From the NCBI GenBank assembly GCA_905209865.1, contig CAJLUP010000040.1:1-13532 (forward strand): a DNA stretch of 13,532 nt, written 5' to 3'. The notes under the pieces are model-generated. The model was given only the letters and a program-made list of their open reading frames with translations. It searched no databases and was not told the DNA's origin. This DNA is from an uncultured Lachnospiraceae bacterium. GTDB taxonomy: Bacteria > Bacillota > Clostridia > Lachnospirales > Lachnospiraceae. The position numbers and the translations under genes are program-made. Shown here piece after piece: positions 1 through 5,690 of this stretch (position 1 is its first letter; each line of letters begins with the position of its first letter).

Positions 1-86
1 GAAGAGATGATATAAGATCATCACAGAGAAAAAGGCGGGGAGAACAAAAATAACAGCACAGACGTTTCGGAAAAAACAGTTCTTCT

Positions 87-143
87 TTCATCAAAGTGAA
101 ATCGCGGATTGACTTCGCCTCTTTCGAGGGGCGGAGTTTTCTT
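87..143 (+). promoter_or_regulatory. possible degenerate T-box-like attenuator upstream of argJ
   Basis: Bases 93-106 (AAAGTGAAATCGCG) match the T-box consensus AGGGTGGNACCGCG at 10 of 14 positions, counting N. The match comes just before a terminator hairpin, where a T-box antiterminator should lie. AAAG (93-96) can pair with CTTT (121-124) and GCG (104-106) with CGC (116-118), leaving a 7-base bulge as in real T-boxes. This pairing would compete with the terminator at 112-137. Against it, the bulge reads TGAAATC rather than TGGNACC, so one of the bases that pairs with the tRNA CCA end is changed, and two unpaired bases interrupt the 3' strand. Stem I and the specifier codon would lie before the window. 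The sequence could be a decayed T-box or chance resemblance. Confidence 0.28.
112..143 (+). terminator. intrinsic terminator or attenuator in the argJ leader
   Basis: ACTTCGCCTC (112-121) pairs with the strand at 128-137 over 10 continuous pairs, two of them G-U, around the loop TTTCGA. A T-rich run, TTTTCTT, ends at 143. This is a good Rho-independent terminator shape. I see no convincing promoter between it and argJ, so it is either an attenuator through which the arginine genes are read, or the terminator of an upstream gene with an unrecognised promoter after it. Confidence 0.6.
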
Positions 144-247
144 GATTTATATGGGAAATATTTGCGAAGGTCTGTGAGTTTCGGAGAAGTTTTTCTGACC
201 TGTTTTGGTAAAGAGAATGAAGGAAAAGAAGAGAAGGAGAGGATAAA

Positions 248-1471
248 ATGAAAGTAATCGATGGCGGAGTGACAGCGGCAAAAGGATTTCAGGCAGCGGC
301 AGCAGCAGCGGGGATCAAGTATAAAGACCGTACAGACATGGCGTTGATCTACAGCGAAAAGCCGTGTAAGGCAGCAGGAACTTTTACGACCAATCTTGTG
401 AAAGCGGCGCCTGTAAAATGGGATCGCGCAATTATAGAAAGTAAACGGAAACCGCAGGCTGTGATCGTGAACTCCGGCATCGCGAATGCATGTACCGGAG
501 AAGAGGGGATGAAATATTGTGAAGAGACGGCGAAAGAGGCGGCAGCCGTTCTCGGCGTGGATGCGGACAGTGTACTTGTCGGTTCTACAGGGGTGATCGG
601 TATGCAGCTTCCGATGGACCGGGTGAAAGCAGGAATTGAAATGCTGGCAGAGACAAAGGACAGCGGCAGAGAGAGCGGAATAGAAGCGGCAAAAGCGATT
701 ATGACGACAGACACGAAGAAAAAGGAAGCGGCGGTTACATTGGAGATCGGAGGAAAAACCGTGACGATCGGCGGAATGTCGAAAGGGTCGGGAATGATCC
801 ATCCGAATATGTGTACAATGTTAGCCTTTCTGACAACGGATGCGGCGATCACGAAAAAAGCGCTTCAATGTGCGCTAAGCGAAGATGTGGAAGATACATA
901 TAATATGATTTCCGTGGATGGAGATACGTCTACAAACGATACGGTTCTTTTGCTTGCTAACGGACTGGCGGATAATAAGAAGATTAAGTATGGAACGAAA
1001 GAGTATTTTCAGTTTAAAGAAGCGCTTCATTATGTGAACGAGACGCTTGCCAAGGAGATGGCAGGAGACGGAGAAGGGGCAACGGCGCTTTTCGAGGTGA
1101 AAGTAGTCGGTGCGAAGACGAAAGAGCAGGCAAAGATCTTATCAAAATCAATTATTTGTTCAAACTTGACGAAAACAGCGATCGCAGGGCATGATGCAAA
1201 CTGGGGAAGGATTCTCTGCGCGATGGGATATTCAGGAGCACAGTTTGATCCGGAGAAAGTGGATCTGTTTTTTGAAAGCTCCGCAGGAAAACTTCAGATT
1301 ATCGAAAATGGAGTTGCGTTAGATTACAGTGAAGAGAAAGCGACGGAGATCCTGTCACAATCGAAGGTGACGGCAGTTGCAGATCTTAAAGAAGGAGACG
1401 CTCAGGCGACGGCGTGGGGATGTGATCTGACTCACGAATATATCAGCATTAATGCAGATTACAGAAGTTAA
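248..1471 (+). CDS. argJ: bifunctional glutamate N-acetyltransferase / ornithine acetyltransferase ArgJ
   Basis: This cytoplasmic enzyme moves the acetyl group from N-acetylornithine to glutamate, the recycling step of arginine synthesis. Many members also make N-acetylglutamate from acetyl-CoA. The 407 residues match the family length. Seen: the STGVIG segment (113-118) of the oxyanion-hole region and the self-cleavage region KGSGMIHPNMCTML, in which Thr190 is the expected nucleophile. Autocleavage between Cys189 and Thr190 would give an alpha chain of 189 and a beta chain of 218 residues. The residue before Thr is Cys where Ala is more usual, which should be tolerated. The ATG is well placed, with AAGGAG (234-239) eight bases upstream. 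argB follows after a short gap, so the genes are probably one operon. argC, which commonly precedes argJ, is not in the 247 bases upstream. Confidence 0.96.
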   Translation: MKVIDGGVTAAKGFQAAAAAAGIKYKDRTDMALIYSEKPCKAAGTFTTNLVKAAPVKWDRAIIESKRKPQAVIVNSGIANACTGEEGMKYCEETAKEAAAVLGVDADSVLVGSTGVIGMQLPMDRVKAGIEMLAETKDSGRESGIEAAKAIMTTDTKKKEAAVTLEIGGKTVTIGGMSKGSGMIHPNMCTMLAFLTTDAAITKKALQCALSEDVEDTYNMISVDGDTSTNDTVLLLANGLADNKKIKYGTKEYFQFKEALHYVNETLAKEMAGDGEGATALFEVKVVGAKTKEQAKILSKSIICSNLTKTAIAGHDANWGRILCAMGYSGAQFDPEKVDLFFESSAGKLQIIENGVALDYSEEKATEILSQSKVTAVADLKEGDAQATAWGCDLTHEYISINADYRS

Positions 1472-1539
1472 CAGACATCAGCAAAGAAAGAATGATTTGC
1501 AAAATGAAGGATATCAGACAGGAAGATTGGAGAGAGAAC

Positions 1540-2442
1540 ATGAATAAAAATATGCAGCAATATCTTGACAAAGCAGAAGTCCTGATCGAGGCTTTACCGT
1601 ATATTCAGCGGTTCAACCGGAAGATCATCGTTGTGAAATATGGCGGAAGCGCTATGATTGACGAGGATCTGAAACGTCGTGTGATCGAGGATGTGACTCT
1701 TTTAAAACTTGTTGGGTTTAAACCGATCATCGTGCATGGCGGAGGAAAAGAGATCAGTAAATGGGTAGGAAAAGTCGGAATGGAACCGAACTTTATCAAT
1801 GGTCTTCGAGTGACAGATGAAGATACGATGGAAGTGGCGGAAATGGTTCTCGGAAAGGTGAATAAAAGTCTTGTTCAGCTTGTGGAGAGTCTTGGTGTAC
1901 GGGCAATCGGCATCAGCGGCAAGGACGGCGCTCTTCTGAAAGTGGATAAAAAGTATTCTGATGGGCAGGACATCGGTTATGTAGGCGAAGTCAAAGAAGT
2001 AAACTCGCAGATTATTTACGATCTTTTGGAAAAGGATTTTCTTCCGATCATCTGTCCTGTAGGTTTAGATGATAATTATCAGACATATAATATTAATGCA
2101 GATGACGCGGCATGTGCGATCGCTCGTGCGGTGAAGGCGGAAAAGCTGGCGTTTCTGACAGATATTGAAGGCGTATATAAAGATCCGAAAGATCCTTCTA
2201 CATTGATTTCAGAGCTGTGTGTAAAAGAAGCGGAAAAGTTGATGACAGAAGGTTATATCGGCGGCGGAATGCTTCCGAAATTACAGAATTGCATTGACGC
2301 AATCGAGGCTGGCGTTTCCAGAGTACATATTCTTGACGGAAGGATTCCTCATTGTCTCCTTCTTGAGATCTTTACAAATAAAGGAATCGGAACAGCGATT
2401 TTAAACAGCACAGAAAGCAGGTACAATCACGATGAACAGTAA
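1540..2442 (+). CDS. argB: acetylglutamate kinase ArgB
   Basis: ArgB phosphorylates N-acetylglutamate with ATP, the second step of the acetylated arginine route. I chose the ATG at 1540, giving 300 residues, rather than the in-frame ATG at 1492. GGAGAGAG (1529-1536) sits correctly before 1540, the upstream ATG has only a weak site, and 300 residues is the usual length. Amino acid kinase fold motifs are visible: KYGGSAM (33-39), VHGGGKEI (65-72), NINADDAA (184-191), FLTDIEGVY (205-213) and GGGMLPKL with Lys247. The N-terminal helix before the first strand (about residues 3-25) is the feature that builds hexameric, arginine-inhibited enzymes. Feedback inhibition by arginine is therefore inferred. 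The 3' end overlaps argD by 11 bases. Confidence 0.96.
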   Translation: MNKNMQQYLDKAEVLIEALPYIQRFNRKIIVVKYGGSAMIDEDLKRRVIEDVTLLKLVGFKPIIVHGGGKEISKWVGKVGMEPNFINGLRVTDEDTMEVAEMVLGKVNKSLVQLVESLGVRAIGISGKDGALLKVDKKYSDGQDIGYVGEVKEVNSQIIYDLLEKDFLPIICPVGLDDNYQTYNINADDAACAIARAVKAEKLAFLTDIEGVYKDPKDPSTLISELCVKEAEKLMTEGYIGGGMLPKLQNCIDAIEAGVSRVHILDGRIPHCLLLEIFTNKGIGTAILNSTESRYNHDEQ

Positions 2443-3610
2443 AATACAGGCGGCAGAAGAAAATCTTATCCATGTATACAATCGTTTCCCGATCGCCCTC
2501 GATCATGGAGAGGGTATGTATCTGTATGATACAGAAGGAAAAGAATATCTTGATTTTGCGGCAGGATTTGCGGTGACAGGACTTGGATACGACAATAAAG
2601 AGCTGAACGGGGCTCTCAAAGAACAGATTGACAAACTATATCATACATCGAATCTTTATTATCATGAAAGCTGCGGAGAGGCGGCAGAAGCGCTGAATAA
2701 AGTCAGCGGAATGGATCGGGTATTTTTCACGAACAGCGGCGGAGAGGCAAATGAAGGAGCTTTGAAGGCGGCGAGACGATATGCATATACGAAGGGAACG
2801 GGCAGATATGAATTTATTGCCATGGAAAATTCTTTTCATGGAAGATCGTTCGGAGCGGTGTCAGTGACAGGACATGATTCTTACAGAGAACCATTTGAAC
2901 CGCTTGTTCCGGGAGTGAAGTTTGCAAAGTTCAATGATCTTGAAAGTGTGAAAGCGCTTGTGAATGAAAAGACATGCGCGATCATTTTAGAACCGCTTCA
3001 AGGAGAAGGCGGAATCCATCTTGCAGAGCAGAAGTTTATGGAAGGCATTCGGAAAATCTGTGATGAGAATGACATTCTTATGATCTGTGATGAAGTGCAG
3101 TGCGGAATGGGAAGAACCGGATCGATGTTTGCATGGCAAGGATTCGGGGTGAAACCGGACATCCTTACGATGGCGAAGGCGATCGGAAACGGGATTCCGG
3201 TTGGAGCGTTTGCCATGACAGAAGAAGTTGCCGGATATTCTCTGCAGCCGGGAGATCACGGCGCAACATACGGCGGAAATCCTCTTGCATGTACTGCGGT
3301 CAAGACGGTTCTTCATATCTTTGAGCGGGAGGACATCGTAGGACATGTCAATGCGGTTACTCCGTATTTTACAGAAAAATTAGAAGAACTTAAGGCAGAA
3401 TTTGACTGTGTGACAGAGCGCAGAGGAAAAGGTCTTATGCAGGGACTTGTGATTACAAAGCCGATCAAAGAAGTCAATGATCGCGCGATTGAGGAAGGTC
3501 TGCTTATTATACAGGCGCAGGGAAATGTGATCCGCTTCGTTCCGCCTCTGATTGTAGAAAAAGAGCATATCGATCAGATGGTTGAGAAAATGCGCAGAAT
3601 ACTTGCATAA
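2432..3610 (+). CDS. argD: acetylornithine aminotransferase ArgD
   Basis: This is a class-III PLP-dependent aminotransferase that converts N-acetylglutamate semialdehyde and glutamate to N-acetylornithine and 2-oxoglutarate. The 392-residue length is normal. Seen: NSGGEANEGALK (101-112) in the PLP phosphate-binding region, SFHGRSFGAVS (about 134-144), ICDEVQCGMGRTG with Asp220 that contacts the PLP ring nitrogen, and TMAKAIGNGIP with the Schiff-base Lys249. Some ArgD enzymes also act on succinyldiaminopimelate in lysine synthesis, which cannot be excluded. The start lies inside the end of argB with only a weak Shine-Dalgarno, so translation is probably coupled to argB. argF, which often follows argD in clostridia, is absent here. 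Confidence 0.95.
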   Translation: MNSKIQAAEENLIHVYNRFPIALDHGEGMYLYDTEGKEYLDFAAGFAVTGLGYDNKELNGALKEQIDKLYHTSNLYYHESCGEAAEALNKVSGMDRVFFTNSGGEANEGALKAARRYAYTKGTGRYEFIAMENSFHGRSFGAVSVTGHDSYREPFEPLVPGVKFAKFNDLESVKALVNEKTCAIILEPLQGEGGIHLAEQKFMEGIRKICDENDILMICDEVQCGMGRTGSMFAWQGFGVKPDILTMAKAIGNGIPVGAFAMTEEVAGYSLQPGDHGATYGGNPLACTAVKTVLHIFEREDIVGHVNAVTPYFTEKLEELKAEFDCVTERRGKGLMQGLVITKPIKEVNDRAIEEGLLIIQAQGNVIRFVPPLIVEKEHIDQMVEKMRRILA

Positions 3611-3691
3611 AAACAGAATAAGAAACCGGTCGTAGGACATACTAAGGAAAGTGAGAAAATTGTTTCGTTTAAACAGTTCGGAGGTATGTAT

Positions 3692-4123
3692 ATGATCGGT
3701 TTTTTTATTGCCCTTCTATCAGGAGCGCTTATGAGTATTCAGGGAGTATTTAATACACAGGTCACAAAGACAACCGGGATGTGGGTCGGAAACGGCTGGG
3801 TACAGTTGACTGCATTTGCGGTCTGTTTTGCAATGTGGCTTTTTACGGGGAGAGATCAGGTGACGCAGCTAATGGAAGTACAACCCAAATATATGCTGTT
3901 GGGAGGCGTGATCGGCGCGGGAATCACATGGACGGTCATAAAGAGTATTGATGCGCTGGGACCTGCAAGATCCGCTCTTTTGATCGTGATCGCGCAGCTT
4001 ACGGTTGCGTATCTGATCCAGCTTTTTGGATTATTTGGAATGGATAAAGAGCCGTTTTCATGGCGAAAAGCAGGAGGGCTGCTTCTTGCAGTAGTAGGCA
4101 TAACTGTCTTTCAATGGAAGTAA
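3692..4123 (+). CDS. small DMT-superfamily membrane transporter, YdcZ/DUF606 type
   Basis: This is a very hydrophobic 143-residue protein with about five predicted membrane helices: roughly residues 2-22, 31-51, 66-88, 92-114 and 123-141. The opening, with GALMSIQGVFNTQ, and the later segment DALGPARSALLIVIAQL resemble the half-size YdcZ/DUF606 proteins of the drug/metabolite transporter superfamily. These are thought to work as dimers. Their substrates are mostly unknown, and none can be assigned here. An ATG at 3686 is also in frame, but it lies one base from the GGAGG at 3680-3684. The ATG at 3692 has a normal seven-base spacing and is preferred. The gene sits 81 bases after argD without an obvious terminator between, so read-through from the arg genes is possible, but a role in arginine traffic is only a guess. 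Confidence 0.8.
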   Translation: MIGFFIALLSGALMSIQGVFNTQVTKTTGMWVGNGWVQLTAFAVCFAMWLFTGRDQVTQLMEVQPKYMLLGGVIGAGITWTVIKSIDALGPARSALLIVIAQLTVAYLIQLFGLFGMDKEPFSWRKAGGLLLAVVGITVFQWK

Positions 4124-4141
4124 AAGTAACAAATATGAAAT

Positions 4142-4212
4142 ATTCGTATAAAATTCGTAAAGAAAAAGAAATAAAATAGTAATACAAGGATAAGGATGTA
4201 ACAAGACGTTAA
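4142..4212 (+). promoter_or_regulatory. direct repeats upstream of the comEA promoter, possible OmpR-type regulator sites
   Basis: ATTCGTA occurs at 4142-4148 and again at 4153-4159, an 11-base period or about one helical turn. A second pair, TGTAAC (4197-4202) and CGTTAA (4207-4212), lies just upstream of the -35 element. OmpR/PhoB-family regulators typically bind tandem half-sites spaced 10-11 bases, and the WalR consensus is TGTWAH-N5-TGTWAH. TGTAAC fits one half-site and CGTTAA differs at one base, but with a four-base gap. The region is AT-rich, so chance matches are likely. Confidence 0.25.
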
Positions 4213-4219
4213 TTATCTA

Positions 4220-4248
4220 TTGTATTTTTAGTAAAAATTCGTTACAAT
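4220..4248 (+). promoter_or_regulatory. sigma-A-type promoter for the comEA operon
   Basis: TTGTAT (-35, 4220-4225) and TACAAT (-10, 4243-4248) are separated by 17 bases. A transcript would begin near 4255, giving a leader of about 50 bases before the comEA ATG at 4304. This also argues against the in-frame ATG at 4253 as the start, because it would lie at or before the transcript's 5' end. Confidence 0.6.
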
Positions 4249-4275
4249 ACTAATGTCCGATATAAAAAGGGGTAA

Positions 4276-4299
4276 TTCTCCCGGCAAAGCTGAGGAGAA
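4276..4299 (+). promoter_or_regulatory. hairpin covering the comEA Shine-Dalgarno
   Basis: TTCTCCCGGC (4276-4285) pairs with GCTG (4289-4292) and GGAGAA (4294-4299). This gives 10 pairs, one of them G-U, with an AAA loop and one bulged A at 4293. The Shine-Dalgarno GAGGAG (4292-4297) falls entirely inside the stem. An alternative four-pair hairpin between GGGG (4269-4272) and CTCC (4278-4281) would free it. The layout suggests translational control of comEA. No known riboswitch class was recognised. Confidence 0.45.
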
Positions 4300-4303
4300 G
4301 AAT

Positions 4304-4948
4304 ATGCGAGACAATCTGAAGAAAAGGATGAAAAAACATGCTGTTATGACAGCGCTCTTTTTTACTGCCGCGTCTTGGATCATCGGATGTGCAAAAAATG
4401 ATGCAGAAGTGTCAGAAACAGGGACGGAAGACTTTGTATTCACTGCACAAGACGAGGATGCAGACAGCGCAGACAACGAAGCTGGAGACAGCGGTACGGC
4501 TGACGGAAAAACAAAAAGCAAAAAAGTATTTGTGTATGTGTGCGGGGAAGTGCATAACCCGGGCGTATATGAGCTGGAACATGATGCTCGGGTATTTCAG
4601 GCGATCGCGCTGGCAGGCGGAGCAACTGAGAATGCCGCGCCGGAAGCAGTCAATCAGGCGAGGGTCATTGTTGACGGAGAACAGATTTACGTGCCTTCGG
4701 CAGAAGAAGTACAAGGCACAGGGGTTGGATCGAAAATAACCGAACGTACGGATGATGGGAAGATAAATATTAATACAGCCGGAAAAGAGGAACTCATGAC
4801 GCTTACAGGAGTCGGAGAGGCGAAAGCGTTAAGTATTATCGCTTACCGTGAGGAGCACGGAGGTTTTCAGTCGATTGAGGAATTGATGCAGATTGAGGGA
4901 ATCAAAGAGGGAGTATTTAACAAAATAAAAGAAGATATAACGATTTGA
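4304..4948 (+). CDS. comEA: ComEA-family DNA-binding protein (SLBB + helix-hairpin-helix), lipoprotein-like
   Basis: In competent Firmicutes, ComEA is the surface DNA receptor that hands DNA to ComEC. This 214-residue protein has the family layout: an N-terminal basic and hydrophobic segment (1-28), an acidic Asp/Glu-rich linker (about 32-66), an SLBB-type domain (about 70-135, with VYVCGEVHNPGVY) and a C-terminal pair of helix-hairpin-helix motifs (about 150-214, with ININTAGKEELMTLTGVG). The N-terminus ends WIIGC, so Cys29 fits a lipobox. B. subtilis ComEA is held by a transmembrane helix instead. The start at 4304 is preferred over the ATG at 4253 because GAGGAG (4292-4297) lies six bases before it, the signal peptide then has a sensible length, and the promoter would exclude 4253. 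It heads a probable operon with the two-component genes and comEC. Confidence 0.88.
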   Translation: MRDNLKKRMKKHAVMTALFFTAASWIIGCAKNDAEVSETGTEDFVFTAQDEDADSADNEAGDSGTADGKTKSKKVFVYVCGEVHNPGVYELEHDARVFQAIALAGGATENAAPEAVNQARVIVDGEQIYVPSAEEVQGTGVGSKITERTDDGKININTAGKEELMTLTGVGEAKALSIIAYREEHGGFQSIEELMQIEGIKEGVFNKIKEDITI

Positions 4949-4958
4949 CAGAAAAAGA

Positions 4959-4974
4959 GCGGTTTACGGACCGC
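4959..4974 (+). other. small hairpin between comEA and the response regulator gene
   Basis: GCGGT (4959-4963) and ACCGC (4970-4974) form a perfect five-pair stem with a six-base loop. No T-run follows, so it is not an intrinsic terminator, and transcription from comEA into the regulator gene is expected. It may affect mRNA stability between comEA and the downstream genes, or do nothing. Confidence 0.35.
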
Positions 4975-5003
4975 GATGCATAAGGAGTCGAAAAAAGAGG
5001 AGT

Positions 5004-5690
5004 ATGGGTAAAAGAATTTTAGTTGTTGATGATGAAAAGCTGATTGTAAAAGGAATTCGTTTCAGCCTGGAACAAGAAGGGATGGAAGTGGATTGCGCCT
5101 ATGATGGCGAGGAGGCTCTTGAATACGCGAAAACCTGTGAGTATGATCTTGTTCTTCTCGATGTAATGCTGCCGAAACTGGACGGATTTCAGGTGTGTCA
5201 GCAGATCCGGGAATTTTCGGATATGCCGGTGGTGATGCTGACGGCAAAGAGTGAAGACATGGATAAGATCTTAGGTTTGGAATACGGTGCGGACGATTAT
5301 ATAACGAAACCGTTCAATATTTTAGAGGTTAAGGCACGGATCAAAGCGATCATGCGGCGGACGTCAAAGAGGAAAGAACCGTCAGGCGGTCCGGTGCTGG
5401 TCAAAGGAAGTCTGAAGATCGATTGTGAGAGCCGGAGAGTGTTCATCGGGGAGAGAGAGATCAACCTTACGGCAAAAGAGTTTGATGTTTTGGAGCTTTT
5501 GGCGATGAATCCGAATAAAGTGTACAGCAGGGAGAATCTTCTGAATCTCGTTTGGGGATACGATTATCCGGGAGATGCAAGAACAGTAGACGTACATATC
5601 AGAAGACTTCGGGAAAAGATCGAGATGAATCCGAGTGAACCGAAATATGTACATACGAAGTGGGGAGTGGGTTATTATTTCCAAGATTAA
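5004..5690 (+). CDS. OmpR/PhoB-family response regulator
   Basis: This is a cytoplasmic transcription regulator, phosphorylated by the kinase encoded next. The 228 residues comprise a receiver domain (about 3-117) and a winged-helix DNA-binding domain (about 130-227). The receiver residues are intact: Asp9 and Asp10 for metal, the phosphoacceptor Asp53 in LLDVMLP, Thr80 and Lys102. The RTVDVHIRRLREKIE segment (193-207) is the recognition helix. The protein resembles the WalR/PhoP/MtrA type in general form, but its ortholog group cannot be set by eye. The only plausible start is the ATG at 5004, although the GAGGAG before it (4997-5002) is unusually close at one base. The gene lies 55 bases after comEA with no terminator between, and overlaps the kinase gene. 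Target genes are unknown; it may act on its own promoter at 4220. Confidence 0.93.
   Translation: MGKRILVVDDEKLIVKGIRFSLEQEGMEVDCAYDGEEALEYAKTCEYDLVLLDVMLPKLDGFQVCQQIREFSDMPVVMLTAKSEDMDKILGLEYGADDYITKPFNILEVKARIKAIMRRTSKRKEPSGGPVLVKGSLKIDCESRRVFIGEREINLTAKEFDVLELLAMNPNKVYSRENLLNLVWGYDYPGDARTVDVHIRRLREKIEMNPSEPKYVHTKWGVGYYFQD

Noticed and set aside
109..137. TTGACT at 109-114 as an argJ promoter
   Set aside because: The position of the -10 element is occupied by the GC-rich arm of the terminator hairpin and has no TATAAT-like sequence.
349..852. Long open frame of 167 codons on the minus strand
   Set aside because: It is fully antisense to argJ, which is complete and has family motifs. The translation is low-complexity and unlike any family, so it is a shadow frame.
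3661..3675. Inverted repeat TGTTT-CGTTT-AAACA before the transporter gene, as an operator or terminator
   Set aside because: The stem is only five A/T-rich pairs with no T-run and no matching promoter element, so it is not distinguishable from chance.
4255..4300. Cyclic-di-GMP (GEMM) riboswitch, suggested by GGCAAAGC at 4283-4290
   Set aside because: The remaining conserved GEMM elements, including the paired stems and tetraloop receptor, are not present and the leader is too short. Only the Shine-Dalgarno hairpin is supported.
4389..4739. Plus-strand 116-codon frame overlapping comEA
   Set aside because: It is out of frame with a protein that has clear SLBB and helix-hairpin-helix domains and has no support of its own.
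4945..4973. Consensus -35 sequence TTGACA at 4945-4950, as a promoter for the response regulator
   Set aside because: There is no -10-like hexamer at 16-18 bases. The sequence at that spacing is GC-rich and part of a small hairpin, so the match is probably chance at the end of comEA.
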